A DNA stretch of 64,000 nucleotides from Carnobacterium alterfunditum DSM 5972. Its GTDB lineage: Bacteria; Bacillota; Bacilli; Lactobacillales; Carnobacteriaceae. Below the pieces are notes generated by a model. It searched no databases, was not told the DNA's origin, and saw only the letters and a list, made by a program, of their open reading frames with translations. Every line of letters starts with the position of its first letter. Within the stretch, counting starts at the first letter, position 1. Location of the stretch: positions 1,178,001-1,242,000 of the forward strand of contig NZ_JQLG01000004.1 in the NCBI RefSeq assembly GCF_000744115.1. Reading direction: 5' to 3'. Of this stretch, positions 25,937-35,854 are shown piece after piece. A program made the position numbers and the translations under genes.

Positions 25937-27838
25937 ATGAAAATGGTAAACTTTTTAGTCAAGACACGGGTAGGACAATTTTTGATCATAGGTATTTTCT
26001 TTACGATCATCGGATTTATATTGGATCCTTTTGGAGGCCTGTATAGCCAATTTTCATTTTACTTTGCCATTTTATTTTTAGGTTTCTTTGCCGCAAAAAA
26101 AGCCATAGTGGAAACGATCTACTCTCACTCGCCCAATGTTGATCTACTGATGATTTTAGCGGCATTGGGAGCTTGTGTGATCAATTATGAGTCAGAAGGA
26201 GCGGTCTTATTATTGATTTTTGCCGGATCAGAAGCCCTAGAAGCTTATGCTACCAATAAATCAAATAGTGCTATTTCCGAATTAATGGCCCATGTCCCGT
26301 CCGTAGCCCAAGTATTAAAAGAGAATGGGGAAGTTGTTGAAGTAGCTACAGAGGTCTTACAAGTTGGGGATATTGTGGTCGTTTCAAAAGGAGCTCAAAT
26401 ACCCATTGATGGATATGCTGACCGAAAAACACAAATCAATGAAGCGGCCCTAACCGGTGAATCTTTGCCTGCTGAAAAGGAAGAAGGGGATGAAGTTTTT
26501 TCAGGAACCTTCAATGAAGGCAACTCGTTCCATCTTAAAGTGAATAAAACAAGTGATCAAACGGTCTTTTCGAATATTATTCGGATGGTAGAAGAAGCAC
26601 AAAATAGGCCGTCAAAAATTTCGAAATTCATTGACCGGATCGAGTCAAGATACGTAATAGCCGTTCTAATTGCTGTACCGCTCTTCATAATGACGCTATA
26701 CTATTTCAACGACCTTACTTTCCAAGAAGCCTTTTACCGGGGGATGGTTTTATTAACTGTTGCTAGTCCTTGTGCTTTGGTCGCCTCTGCTACACCAGCA
26801 ACACTCAGTGCTATCAGTAATGGAGCAAAAAATGGCGTACTGGTAAAAGGTGGTGCAGCCATGGAAGCTTTGAATACGATGGATATTTTGTACAGCGATA
26901 AAACAGGTACGCTAACTTTTGGTGACTTTCAAGTTCTAGATCATGAAGTGCCGGAGGATATTATTAGTGAAGTGGTTTATATGGAACAACAATCTAATCA
27001 CCCAATAGCAAATGCAATTGTTAAATCGTTTGAAAACGTAGATTTTGGAGGGGTCGACTTTTCAGAACCCGTTGAGGAAGTAGCGGGTTCTGGTGTTAGA
27101 AAAGGCGATATCAAAGTAGGAAAGCCGGGTGCTTTCGAAGGGTACCGCGATGAGAAGCATTACTTTAATAAAATAGCCGAAGGAAATACGACTATTTTTG
27201 TTGCGAAGGGCAATGAAATTGTGGGCTATTTATCGCTTTCTGACCAAATACGTCATGAAGCTGTAGAAGCCATATCAGGTTTCCAAAAAGAGGGTATTCA
27301 AGTTGTTTTATTGACTGGAGACAATGAAAAGGTAGCTTTGAAAGTTGCTAAAGAAGTGAAAGTCAACGATTATGTAGCAAACTGTTCACCAGAAGATAAG
27401 ATCAATTACATTTTAGAGAGTCAGAAAAATGACAAAGTAGTAGGGATGATCGGTGATGGAATAAATGATGCACCTGCATTGGCAAATGCTGATATTGGTA
27501 TTGCCATGGGGAGTGGTTCGTCAGTGGCGATGGAGTCGGCTGATGTAGTGATCGTCAAAAATGATTTAGCTAAATTATTATACAGTTATCAATTAAGCAG
27601 CAGATTAAACCGGATCATCAAGCAAAATGTTATCTTCTCAATAAGTATTATTGTGATGCTGATCTTTTTAAATCTTTTTGGCTACTTGGATCTGCCAATA
27701 GGTGTCGTCTTCCATGAAGGGTCAACAATTTTAGTTATTTTAAATGGGTTACGGTTATTGCATCGAGATAAAAAAAGAGTATTACAAGATGAGTCAATAA
27801 AAACTAAATACAAAGATGAAAAAAATGAATCATTTTAA
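25937..27838 (+). CDS. P1B-4-type Co/Ni-exporting ATPase (CoaT/CtpD-like)
   Basis: Metal-exporting P-type ATPase of 633 residues in the cytoplasmic membrane. It has the phosphorylation site D321-K-T-G-T-L, the dephosphorylation loop ALTGES, the P1B HP motif in QQSNHPIANAI and the hinge GDGINDAPALANADIGIAMG. The membrane metal motif is S277-P-C279, not CPC, and the last helix pair carries H593-E-G-S-T. SPC plus HEG(S/G)T marks subclass P1B-4, whose members move Co2+ and in some cases Ni2+, Zn2+ or Fe2+. There is no N-terminal CXXC metal domain, also typical of P1B-4. The NiCo riboswitch upstream supports cobalt/nickel efflux. Start ATG 25937 (or 25943) follows AAAGGAAAG. A bidirectional terminator follows. 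Confidence 0.92.
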   Translation: MKMVNFLVKTRVGQFLIIGIFFTIIGFILDPFGGLYSQFSFYFAILFLGFFAAKKAIVETIYSHSPNVDLLMILAALGACVINYESEGAVLLLIFAGSEALEAYATNKSNSAISELMAHVPSVAQVLKENGEVVEVATEVLQVGDIVVVSKGAQIPIDGYADRKTQINEAALTGESLPAEKEEGDEVFSGTFNEGNSFHLKVNKTSDQTVFSNIIRMVEEAQNRPSKISKFIDRIESRYVIAVLIAVPLFIMTLYYFNDLTFQEAFYRGMVLLTVASPCALVASATPATLSAISNGAKNGVLVKGGAAMEALNTMDILYSDKTGTLTFGDFQVLDHEVPEDIISEVVYMEQQSNHPIANAIVKSFENVDFGGVDFSEPVEEVAGSGVRKGDIKVGKPGAFEGYRDEKHYFNKIAEGNTTIFVAKGNEIVGYLSLSDQIRHEAVEAISGFQKEGIQVVLLTGDNEKVALKVAKEVKVNDYVANCSPEDKINYILESQKNDKVVGMIGDGINDAPALANADIGIAMGSGSSVAMESADVVIVKNDLAKLLYSYQLSSRLNRIIKQNVIFSISIIVMLIFLNLFGYLDLPIGVVFHEGSTILVILNGLRLLHRDKKRVLQDESIKTKYKDEKNESF

Positions 27839-27901
27839 GGTGATGAACGTCGGAAAAATTTGATTAGATTAATTTTCTTGTGGGATAATTGTCAAAAAAA
27901 T

Positions 27902-27953
27902 AAAAAACCCCAAAAAGTTGGAACGATATATGTTCAACTTTTTGGGTTTTTTA
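27902..27953. terminator. Bidirectional terminator between coaT-like and cupin genes
   Basis: Long hairpin AAAACCCCAAAAAGTTGG / CAACTTTTTGGGTTTT with A-runs and T-runs on both sides, between convergent genes. Confidence 0.9.
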
Positions 27954-27968
27954 TTTTATTTATGATTC

Positions 27969-28391
27969 TTATTGTTCGTTTGGATCATTTTCTGCATCTT
28001 CATGAGTTGGATGAACGGTTCCCTCAACATGATCAGGTCCAGCATAAATGGTATATAATTTTAAAGGTTTAGTTCCTGTATTTTTGATGTTATGCCACAT
28101 ATCTGCTGGAACAAATACGGCTTCATCATCAGAAACAGACTGCTTGAAATTCAAGTTATCTTCAGTCGGACCCATTTGACATAGTCCTTGTCCTTCTTCA
28201 ATACGAATAAATTGATCAATTCCATGATGAACTTCTAAGCCAATATCATCGTTTGGTTTAATGGACATTAACGTTGTTTGTAATTGTCCCCCCGTCCAGA
28301 TTGTTGTACGATAATTATCGTTTTGAACAGTTGCATCTTCAATATTTACTATATAAGGTTTTTTACCATGATCTTTAAAATCGATTGTCAT
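27969..28391 (-). CDS. Cupin-domain protein
   Basis: Single-domain cupin of 140 residues. Metal-binding motif 1 is visible in IGLEVHHGIDQFIRIEEGQG (H-H ... E) and motif 2 in FVPADMWHNIKNTG. Similar small cupins are annotated as mannose-6-phosphate isomerase-like or stress-associated proteins, and the substrate is unknown. ATG 28391 was preferred because AAGGAG lies eight bases upstream; a GTG at 28400 is also in frame. It is monocistronic and convergent with the ATPase gene. Confidence 0.85.
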   Translation of the reverse strand: MTIDFKDHGKKPYIVNIEDATVQNDNYRTTIWTGGQLQTTLMSIKPNDDIGLEVHHGIDQFIRIEEGQGLCQMGPTEDNLNFKQSVSDDEAVFVPADMWHNIKNTGTKPLKLYTIYAGPDHVEGTVHPTHEDAENDPNEQ

Positions 28392-28541
28392 AAGCTCCAC
28401 TCCTTCTATTGATAATGAATGTTTATTTATATCAATTACAAACTAATACTATCAAATTATTATCTGTAAAGCAAGGATTCTTACTCTTGTCTGATAATTG
28501 ACTAAACCTTCCAGTTCTTTAAAATAAATAGAGTAATTAAA

Positions 28542-29303
28542 TCAGTAAGCTGACCATCCACCGTCTGCAGTGAGAACCGCACCATTGACGAAGTTGGATT
28601 CAGCTGATGCTAAGAAAAGAGCAACTGTAGCAATATCTTCTGGTTGACCAAAACTTGGGCTTAAAGCCAGCCCTGGCTGAGTCTTTGCCATCCCAAATTG
28701 ATTGATGTCTCCCATCGATGTAGCTATATTAGTAGCTACTCCACCAGGAGCAATGGCATTGCAACGGATATTTTCTTTAGCATACATGAAAGCTGTGTTT
28801 TTTGTCAGACCTACAAGGGCATGTTTTGAAGTGGTGTAGGCAACACCCGCACGAGCGCCATAAAGTCCTCCCAAAGAAGCGATATTGATTATAATCCCTG
28901 ATTTCTGTGCTTTAAAAATAGGAATAGCTCTGCGGATAGAGCGCATAACCCCAAGTACATTTACATCCATAATTTTTTGCCATTTTGCATCGGAGATATC
29001 TCCGATCGGTTCAAAACCATCCATGATCCCTGCATTATTCACAAGAATATCTAAAGAGCCAAACTTTTCAAGCGTAACTTCAATCATGCGATCAGTATCT
29101 TCTTTTTTTGAGACGTCTACTTTTAAGGCAATAGCTGAATTCCGGCGTAACTTATTCAATTCATCAGCAACTTTTTTTACGCCTTCTTCATTGCAATCGG
29201 CTAAAATAATATTGGCCCCTTCTTTGGCAAATAAGCGAGCAATCGCCTCACCAATTCCTCCAGCAGACCCTGTAACGATAACTGATTTGTTCTCCAATTT
29301 CAT
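28542..29303 (-). CDS. Short-chain dehydrogenase/reductase
   Basis: Classical SDR oxidoreductase of 253 residues. The Rossmann glycine motif is TGSAGGIG (near residue 11), NNAG is at about residue 89, and the catalytic tetrad is represented by S in INIASLGG and YTTSK (Y/K). D36 in ILADCNEE, after beta-2, suggests NAD(H) rather than NADP(H). The C-terminal GAVLTADGGWSAY is typical of FabG-like and acetoin/diacetyl reductase-like members. The substrate cannot be assigned. ATG 29303 follows GGGAGGG; it is not linked to fatty acid genes, so a FabG role is unlikely. Confidence 0.87.
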   Translation of the reverse strand: MKLENKSVIVTGSAGGIGEAIARLFAKEGANIILADCNEEGVKKVADELNKLRRNSAIALKVDVSKKEDTDRMIEVTLEKFGSLDILVNNAGIMDGFEPIGDISDAKWQKIMDVNVLGVMRSIRRAIPIFKAQKSGIIINIASLGGLYGARAGVAYTTSKHALVGLTKNTAFMYAKENIRCNAIAPGGVATNIATSMGDINQFGMAKTQPGLALSPSFGQPEDIATVALFLASAESNFVNGAVLTADGGWSAY

Positions 29304-29431
29304 ATGAAGCCCTCCCATCTATACTCGTATTTTAGTCTCCTCTTAAAATAAAGTAAAATATCTTGTACTGGTAGACTCCTTTAGTTCATGAAGTGAGAAT
29401 TATGGTCCAGATAGTATAAAAAATGCTTTTA

Positions 29432-30517
29432 TTAGTGATTTTCGGCAGTGGTTTGCGTATTTTTAATATAAACAACTATTGTTTTGATCACAGCAAAAGC
29501 GGGAACACCGAAAATGATCCCAACAATTCCAAGCATTTTTCCTGCTACTAACAAAATGAAAATAATCGTTAATGGATGAATAGCTAATGATCTCCCAACA
29601 AATTTTGGTGTCAGTAAATTGACATCAAGTTGTTGAACAACTAGTACGATCAAGGTGACTAGTAAAGCTGCTGTTGGAGAAATAGTTAAGGCAACAATAA
29701 ATGCTGGTACAGCACCAATAAAGGGGCCAATAAAAGGAATAAGATTAGTAAATCCATTAACAATTGCCAATAATAAGGTGTAAGGCAGCCCTATCAGTAG
29801 AAAACCAAAATAGATCAAGATAGCAACGACGATACTCGCTAAACCTTTCCCACTGATGTAGGCAGTAATGATAAGATTTGTCTGATGTAGTAATTCAAAG
29901 ACATGTTTTTGATATTTATCGGGAAATAAACGGGTAGCAGCTAATTGTAATTTTTCACCGTCATGGAACATATAGAATAAGACAATTGGCACCGTGATCA
30001 AGACGATCGTTAAGTTGGCCACTCCTGCAATGATGGAACTAATGCTGGTTGTGAAACTAGATAAAATTGTTTTGGAAAAAGCGTCAAGTGAAAGGTTTAA
30101 CCGATTTAAAGTTCCCTCCAGATCAACATTATCAAATATAGCGAATGATGCAATATGTTTTGTTTGAACCTCAATATCTGAAAGAATAGCGGGACTATTT
30201 TCAATTAAATCAGATAGCTGACCCATCAGGATAGGGAAAGTTTTAATAATAAACAGGATTGCTCCGCTAAGAAATAGAAACATAACTAAAATAATAGCGT
30301 AACTGCGTTTAATTTTTAATTTTTGCATCACTTTAATCAAGGGATTCAGCAAGTAAAATAAAAATCCGGCACTTATAACTGGAATAAAAAGTGTCGAAAA
30401 TAAAACAAGTACGGGTTGGAAAACAAAGCTGATCTTAGTTGCAATATAAATAATGAGAACCATTGCTAAGACCCACAGTGTCCATAGTAATAATTTTGAC
30501 TGTTTAAGATAATTCAT
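29432..30517 (-). CDS. AI-2E family transporter
   Basis: Membrane protein of 361 residues with about eight hydrophobic segments. The family core LIPFIGPFIGAVPAFIVAL (about residues 265-283) and the C-terminal TPKFVGRSLAIHPLTIIFILLVAGKMLGIVGIIFGVPAFAV are clear. Members are exporters of varied kinds (autoinducer-2 in TqsA, ions in others), so the substrate is open. ATG 30517 follows AAGGAG. It stands alone. Confidence 0.9.
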   Translation of the reverse strand: MNYLKQSKLLLWTLWVLAMVLIIYIATKISFVFQPVLVLFSTLFIPVISAGFLFYLLNPLIKVMQKLKIKRSYAIILVMFLFLSGAILFIIKTFPILMGQLSDLIENSPAILSDIEVQTKHIASFAIFDNVDLEGTLNRLNLSLDAFSKTILSSFTTSISSIIAGVANLTIVLITVPIVLFYMFHDGEKLQLAATRLFPDKYQKHVFELLHQTNLIITAYISGKGLASIVVAILIYFGFLLIGLPYTLLLAIVNGFTNLIPFIGPFIGAVPAFIVALTISPTAALLVTLIVLVVQQLDVNLLTPKFVGRSLAIHPLTIIFILLVAGKMLGIVGIIFGVPAFAVIKTIVVYIKNTQTTAENH

Positions 30518-30924
30518 GAAAATAGTCTCCTTCTTAAGTTGGTTTATTTAATTTATTTATGCTGTTAGATTAAAGTAGAGTGAATCTAATAAAGAGTTGG
30601 AGGTAATCAAAAAAAGAAACGTAATTGTTTATTAATAGTGTAAGTACACTTTACTTTTGAATGCAACAACTGCTAGCCTTATAATAACATAGCTGCTAAC
30701 GTAAACTGATAAAAGCTAGATCGATCATTAACTATTAAAAAAAACAAACTAGACAAATCGGTTCGACTAAATGCGACTTTAATTAATAGTAGATAATCAA
30801 AAAAGAGTTTTAGACAGCTAGTGTCTAAAACTCTTTTGTTTATCCCCACTAGAAGAAGAGGGATATACAGACCACCCTATTTGAGACTATTTTTTCTGAT
30901 AAATGTGGGAAAATCAATTGGTAT
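30518..30924. other. Intergenic region with one terminator
   Basis: AT-rich gap without a gene; its only clear feature is the hairpin at 30801-30837. Confidence 0.6.
30801..30837 (-). terminator. Terminator after DUF368 gene
   Basis: Perfect 15-bp stem AAAAGAGTTTTAGAC / GTCTAAAACTCTTTT; read on the minus strand it is followed by T residues, about 90 bp past the DUF368 stop. Confidence 0.8.
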
Positions 30925-31824
30925 CTAATTGGTTTCGTTTTTACCTAATTGATAAATACCGTAATAACAAATAACCAAAAGTACTATTCCTACAACAGCA
31001 AAAGGGAGTGCTTGAGTAGTTTGTAAATCATTCAGTGCCTTTGTATTCACCAAAATGGCGAATGGTGAAGCAATCACTAAACCTAATATTCCGCTATAAG
31101 TTACTGAACTATAATGTTCAAATAAAAATTCGATTGCTTTACTGATTAAAAAGATACCGATCAAAACACCCAAACTAAAGACCGACAGAAGAATAAAGTT
31201 AGGCAACAATGAATCCATATCACCTGTCCGTAAAGCAGTTATGAAGAGTGTTATAGTATTGATGATCAAATAGTAATAGCCTAAAACCATTAAAATCAAA
31301 GACCCGCTTACCCCTGGAATTATCATCGTTGCGGATGCAATAATTCCTATGATGAATAACTTGATCAAACTTAAAGGATCTAATTGAATGGCTGTTAGAG
31401 CGGTTCCTGATTCCTGTAGTATAGGGAGTATGATAACAACTAACACAAACATAAGAGTAAAAGCAATAATGTGGCTAATCGAAATTGTCTGCTTTTGTGT
31501 CTCTAGACCATTTTGAAAAGATTCCCATAAACCTGGAATACCACCCAAAATCAGGCCTATAAAAGCTAAGGCTGTTGGCAAAGTATATGAGCTTAATAAG
31601 AACTCGATGGTATAGGTAAATACAATAATACCAACGCCTGCCCCTACTAAGATAGGAGCTAATGTTTTTAAACTAGCTTTCCAATTTTTAAATAGATGAC
31701 TAATTGAAGAGATCAAACGATCGTAAATATCCAAGGAGACTGCCATCGTTCCTCCGCTTACACCGGGAATGATATTAGCTATCCCTATAATAATACCTTT
31801 TAAAAAATCGATTAAATATGTCAT
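30925..31824 (-). CDS. DUF368 membrane protein
   Basis: Polytopic membrane protein of 299 residues. The DUF368 signature GIANIIPGVSGGTMAVSLDIYDRLI is at the N-terminus and is echoed by ATMIIPGVSGSLILMVLGYY near residue 190, so the fold is an inverted or tandem repeat around two PGVSG motifs. Related DUF368/PopT proteins have been linked to undecaprenyl-phosphate recycling across the membrane, which fits a wall-synthesis role, but it is not shown here. ATG 31824 is seven bases after AAGGAG; ATG 31830 is too close to it. Confidence 0.87.
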   Translation of the reverse strand: MTYLIDFLKGIIIGIANIIPGVSGGTMAVSLDIYDRLISSISHLFKNWKASLKTLAPILVGAGVGIIVFTYTIEFLLSSYTLPTALAFIGLILGGIPGLWESFQNGLETQKQTISISHIIAFTLMFVLVVIILPILQESGTALTAIQLDPLSLIKLFIIGIIASATMIIPGVSGSLILMVLGYYYLIINTITLFITALRTGDMDSLLPNFILLSVFSLGVLIGIFLISKAIEFLFEHYSSVTYSGILGLVIASPFAILVNTKALNDLQTTQALPFAVVGIVLLVICYYGIYQLGKNETN

Positions 31825-32243
31825 GTTCATACTCCTTTTTCTTGATCTGCATAAATCTAGCTCTACTAACTTTACCAAATATATTCCCTTTCGTACATGT
31901 TTATTCTAGTATTTGCTATTTAGTTTAACTTTTTACGAGTTAAACTCGTTTAATAGCAATTCTTTTATTTGAAATAAGCCTTTAGAATGAAAATTAATTT
32001 TGGTTTTTTAATAGCATCTCTTATCCTGCTGAGCAATATATTTTGGAATAGTTGAAACCTCCTATACTATTGAAGGAGTTGCCAGTATGAGCTAAGAACC
32101 CTCTTTAACTTGTGAGTATAGAAATCTTCTAAGTGTTTCTTTATAATGATGAACATAAGAACAAAGATACTTTCTCTTTGGTGAATAAATAATTCGATAG
32201 ATACTAGTTAAAGGTTTTAGAATGAAGAAGGAGTGTGGAAATA
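31825..32243. other. Intergenic region with 15-bp palindrome
   Basis: Divergent gap between the DUF368 and monooxygenase genes. It contains ACGAGTT-A-AACTCGT (31935-31949), a perfect palindrome with no T-run that may be an operator. No gene is visible. Confidence 0.45.
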
Positions 32244-33242
32244 GTGAGATTAAGTGTATTAGATCAAGCACCGATAACAAGCGGGAATACAGCTGTAGAT
32301 GCCTTAGCAAAAGCTGAAGAATTGGCTGTTTTAGCAGACGAATTAGGGTATACACGTATGTGGATGGCAGAACATCATGGGACAAATGGTTTTGCAAGTT
32401 CAGCTCCTGAAATCACTGCTGCGCATTTAGCGGCAAAAACAAAAAATATTAGGATCGGTACGGGTGGCGTCATGATGATGCACTATTCACCTTTGAAATT
32501 AGCAGAGGTCTTTAAGACGTTAAGTGCTTTTTCGCCAGGACGAATCGATTTTGGAGTAGGACGTGCTCCAGGTGGTGATAATAACTCTATTTATGCTTTA
32601 TCAGAAGGTCGTCAACCTATGTTGGATAATATGTATGAAAAATTTGATACAGCTTTAAAATTAATTAATGATGAAGTGCCTAAAGAACGAATTTACACCC
32701 AAACGATTGCTACCCCTTCACACATTCATTTGCCCGAAGCGTGGCTTCTTGGTTCGAGTGGTAGCAGTGCACGAAAAGCTGCTCAAATGGGAGTAGGCTA
32801 TTCATTTGCTCAATTCTTTATGGGGGGGATGACTAAAGACATCTTGGATGAATATAAAGGTAATTTTCAGCCCTCTCCATTTATGGAAAAACCATATATT
32901 AATGTAGCTTATCTTGTTACAACAGCTGAAACGAGAGAAGAAGCTGAGTATGAGGCAAAGCCTCAAGATATCGCACGTCTATTGATGGGAAGAGGTCAGA
33001 TGGGTCAATTATTGACACCTGAAGAAGCACAACACTACCCCTTGACCGAAATTGATAAATTAACAATAAAACAAGGGCGTGAACTGCATTTGGTAGGTAC
33101 GCCAAAAGAAATTGCTACGAAATTGATAGAAGATCAAGAAAAATATGGCTTTGATGAAGCTATGATTTGTAGCATTACTCATTCACAAGAAAAGCGATTA
33201 AACGTCTATCGTTTATTAGCAAAAGAACTGTTAAATAAATAA
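32244..33242 (+). CDS. Luciferase-like monooxygenase (LLM) family protein
   Basis: Flavin-dependent LLM-class protein of 332 residues of the MsnO8/YwcH/YhbW type. Family features: RLSVLDQAPITSGN at the start, YTRMWMAEHHGTNGFASSAPEI (about residues 37-58), IGTGGVMMMHYSPLKLAEVFKTL and GRIDFGVGRAPGG. Members use FMNH2 and oxygen, but substrates of this subgroup are mostly unknown. GTG 32244 was chosen, ten bases after AAGGAG; GTG 32235 is directly next to that site. It is monocistronic. Confidence 0.88.
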   Translation: MRLSVLDQAPITSGNTAVDALAKAEELAVLADELGYTRMWMAEHHGTNGFASSAPEITAAHLAAKTKNIRIGTGGVMMMHYSPLKLAEVFKTLSAFSPGRIDFGVGRAPGGDNNSIYALSEGRQPMLDNMYEKFDTALKLINDEVPKERIYTQTIATPSHIHLPEAWLLGSSGSSARKAAQMGVGYSFAQFFMGGMTKDILDEYKGNFQPSPFMEKPYINVAYLVTTAETREEAEYEAKPQDIARLLMGRGQMGQLLTPEEAQHYPLTEIDKLTIKQGRELHLVGTPKEIATKLIEDQEKYGFDEAMICSITHSQEKRLNVYRLLAKELLNK

Positions 33243-33563
33243 AAAAGAATCTAATGAATATTAAGTTAAAGGACGCTTCCACCATTGAATAGTCATTGGT
33301 TGGAGGTGTTCTTTTTTTCGTTTATTAATAAAAAATGATAAAAAAGAGAAAAGTTTAATGGTATATAAATGAAGCGAATAAAGGGTTTTCGGTATTTTTA
33401 TATAAAAATGGTGTAAGAAAACCTCACATTAAAAAGGTAGATATTAATTGATTTCTCATAAATGCGAATCTATAATATTGTTTTAAGCAGGAAAAAGGAC
33501 CATGCCTACTAAGTAACCTTACGTATTACTCATGAACGTTTTTGTAAAGGAGATGAGACAGAG
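33243..33563. other. Intergenic region with imperfect terminator
   Basis: A hairpin with CCACCATTGA / TCATTGGTTGG arms and a T-run (about 33271-33318) probably ends the monooxygenase transcript. The remaining 240 bases, the leader of the amino acid ABC operon, show no recognised element. Confidence 0.5.
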
Positions 33564-34286
33564 TTGATCAAGCTACAGAATGTAAATAAGTATTTTGGTG
33601 ACCACCACGTGCTAAAAGACGTTAATTTAGAGGTGGCAGAAGGAGAAAAAGTCGTGATTATAGGGCCTTCTGGTTCTGGAAAAAGTACCACGGTCAGATG
33701 TATGAATTTTCTTGAGGAGCCTACAACTGGAGAAGTTTATATAGATGGCAATCAAATAACGGAAAAAAACAAATTAGAAATGGTACGAAATTCTTCTGCT
33801 ATGGTCTTTCAACAGTTTAATCTATACCCACATATGACAGTGTTAGGAAACCTGACAATCGGACCTATAAAGTTACAGAATAAATCAAAAAAAGAAGCAG
33901 AAGAACTGGCTTATCACTATCTAGATATTGTAGGGTTGCGAGAAAAAGCCACAGCTTATCCCTCGACACTCTCTGGAGGCCAACAGCAAAGAGTTGCTAT
34001 TGCCAGATCACTTTGTTCTGAAAAGAAAATCATCTTGTTTGATGAACCTACATCCGCTTTAGACCCAGAGACGGTTCAAGAAGTTTTGGACGTTATGATC
34101 AAACTATCTAGCATGAATATTACAATGGTCGTTGTCACCCACGAAATGGGTTTTGCTAAACAAGTAGCGGACCGTGTCATCTTTATGGACGATGGAATGA
34201 TCCTAGAAGTTGGACCACCAGAGCATTTCTTTGAAAATCCTACTCATGAAAGAACAAAAGAATTTTTAAGTAAAATTTTAAGATAA
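33564..34286 (+). CDS. Polar amino acid ABC transporter ATPase
   Basis: ATPase of 240 residues of the GlnQ/PAAT class. Walker [10 protein letters not shown] (near residue 33), Q-loop [15 protein letters not shown], signature [15 protein letters not shown] and Walker [13 protein letters not shown] are complete. TTG 33564 follows AAAGGAG. First of four genes encoding one importer, with a binding lipoprotein 33 bp downstream and two overlapping permease genes. Likely substrates are glutamine, glutamate or aspartate. Confidence 0.94.
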   Translation: MIKLQNVNKYFGDHHVLKDVNLEVAEGEKVVIIGPSGSGKSTTVRCMNFLEEPTTGEVYIDGNQITEKNKLEMVRNSSAMVFQQFNLYPHMTVLGNLTIGPIKLQNKSKKEAEELAYHYLDIVGLREKATAYPSTLSGGQQQRVAIARSLCSEKKIILFDEPTSALDPETVQEVLDVMIKLSSMNITMVVVTHEMGFAKQVADRVIFMDDGMILEVGPPEHFFENPTHERTKEFLSKILR

Positions 34287-34319
34287 AAAATTAGAGGTGT
34301 ACTTAGGAGGAAAAAACAA

Positions 34320-35144
34320 ATGAAAAAAAGAAATTTATTAGCAACAGTTATTTTGTCTAGCGTATTATTTATAGGTGCTTGTTCGTCAGATGACGGTTCA
34401 ACAACAGAAGCAGACACGACAAAAGGGTCAGATCAAGTAACAATTGCATCAATCAAAGAAGCAGGAGTTTTAAAAGTAGGGGTAAAAGAAGACGTTCCAA
34501 ATTTTGGATTAAAGAATACGGATACCGGAGAGATAGAAGGTTTTGAAATTGATATTGCTAGAAAGTTAGCGGAAGATATTTTAGGTGATCCGGATGCGAT
34601 TGAATTGACGCCTGTCACGGCCAAAACACGCGGTCCATTACTGGATAATGGTGAAGTTGATATGATCATTGCTACTTTTACAGTTACAGAAGAACGCAAA
34701 GAAACATATAATTTTACAGATGCGTACTATGAAGATGCCGTTGGTTTATTAGTTAAAAAAGATAAAAATTACGAAGGCTTAGAGGATATGGATGAAGCAA
34801 ACGTTGGTGTAGCACAAAGTTCTACAACGTCAGAAGCCATTACATCAGAAGCTGAACAATACGGTATCACAGTAGAATTTTCAGAATACGCTACTTATCC
34901 AGAAATTAAAGCGGCATTAGATTCAGGTCGTGTAGATGCATTTAGTGTGGACAGATCTATTTTGGCTGGTTATTTAGATGATTCAACTGAAATTTTGCCA
35001 GACCGTTTTGCAACGCAAGATTATGGAATTGCAACGAAGAAAACAAATGTTGAGTTAGCAAAGTATGCAAATGAGTTGATCACTACGTGGGGAGAAGATG
35101 ATACTCTTAATGGATTGATTTCAAAGTGGGGATTGAGTGAATAA
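34320..35144 (+). CDS. Polar amino acid-binding lipoprotein
   Basis: Solute-binding protein family 3, 274 residues. Lipobox FIGAC with lipidated C21. The ligand domain begins GVLKVGVKEDVPNFGLKNTDTGEIEGFEIDIARKLA, and MIIATFTVTEERKETYNFTDAYYED is the typical hinge and ligand segment; these residues suggest an acidic or amide amino acid. The stop overlaps the next start by one base (TAATG), so it is coupled to the permease genes. Confidence 0.93.
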   Translation: MKKRNLLATVILSSVLFIGACSSDDGSTTEADTTKGSDQVTIASIKEAGVLKVGVKEDVPNFGLKNTDTGEIEGFEIDIARKLAEDILGDPDAIELTPVTAKTRGPLLDNGEVDMIIATFTVTEERKETYNFTDAYYEDAVGLLVKKDKNYEGLEDMDEANVGVAQSSTTSEAITSEAEQYGITVEFSEYATYPEIKAALDSGRVDAFSVDRSILAGYLDDSTEILPDRFATQDYGIATKKTNVELAKYANELITTWGEDDTLNGLISKWGLSE

Positions 35145-35854
35145 TGAAAAGTACAAATCCATTTGCTATGTGGAGGTGGGAGGACCTCTTTCAAAATTTT
35201 GATAGTTTTAGTTCTGGATTTTTAAGAACACTCCAAGTGGCTATCTTAGCATTAGTATTAGCATTAGTCATTGGGATAGTTATTGGAATCTTATCAACTG
35301 CCCACAACTTGATCCTGCGTTCGATCGCACGAGTATATGTCGAAATTTTTCAAAATATCCCTCTAGTCATTCAAATATTTTTTATGTACAACGGATTAGC
35401 AATGGCTGGTTTGGTTTTAAGTGAGTTCACGATTGGGGTAGTGGGAGTAGGCCTGTATCATGGAGCCTACATTGGTGAAGTTGTGCGTGCGGGTATTTTA
35501 GCTGTTCCTAAAGGTCAGCAAGAAGCTGCGTATGCACAAGGGTTTAGTTACACACAAACCATGCGCTACATCATATTGCCGCAAATGGTCAAAGGTATCT
35601 TGCCTCCGCTAACCAATCAAGCGGTCAGTTTAATAAAAAATACTTCTGTATTGGCTATCATCGCCGGAGCAGACTTAATGTATGCTGCAGACTCATATGC
35701 TTCATTTAGTTTAAACTATGGACCATCCTATGTGGTCGCAGGATTACTTTACTTCATTCTCTGCTTCCCACTGGCTACATTCTCAAGAAAATACGAAGAA
35801 AAATTAAAAAATAATGATTCCTTAGTTGTGGATATTCCGGAGGTGATGGAATGA
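35144..35854 (+). CDS. Amino acid ABC permease, first subunit
   Basis: Permease of 236 residues with about five membrane helices. The EAA loop EAAYAQGFSYTQTMRYIILPQM (about residues 127-148) contacts the ATPase, and the HisM-type segment YVEIFQNIPLVIQIFFMY is clear. It overlaps the binding-protein gene by one base and the next permease by four (ATGA), indicating coupled translation. Confidence 0.94.
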   Translation: MKSTNPFAMWRWEDLFQNFDSFSSGFLRTLQVAILALVLALVIGIVIGILSTAHNLILRSIARVYVEIFQNIPLVIQIFFMYNGLAMAGLVLSEFTIGVVGVGLYHGAYIGEVVRAGILAVPKGQQEAAYAQGFSYTQTMRYIILPQMVKGILPPLTNQAVSLIKNTSVLAIIAGADLMYAADSYASFSLNYGPSYVVAGLLYFILCFPLATFSRKYEEKLKNNDSLVVDIPEVME

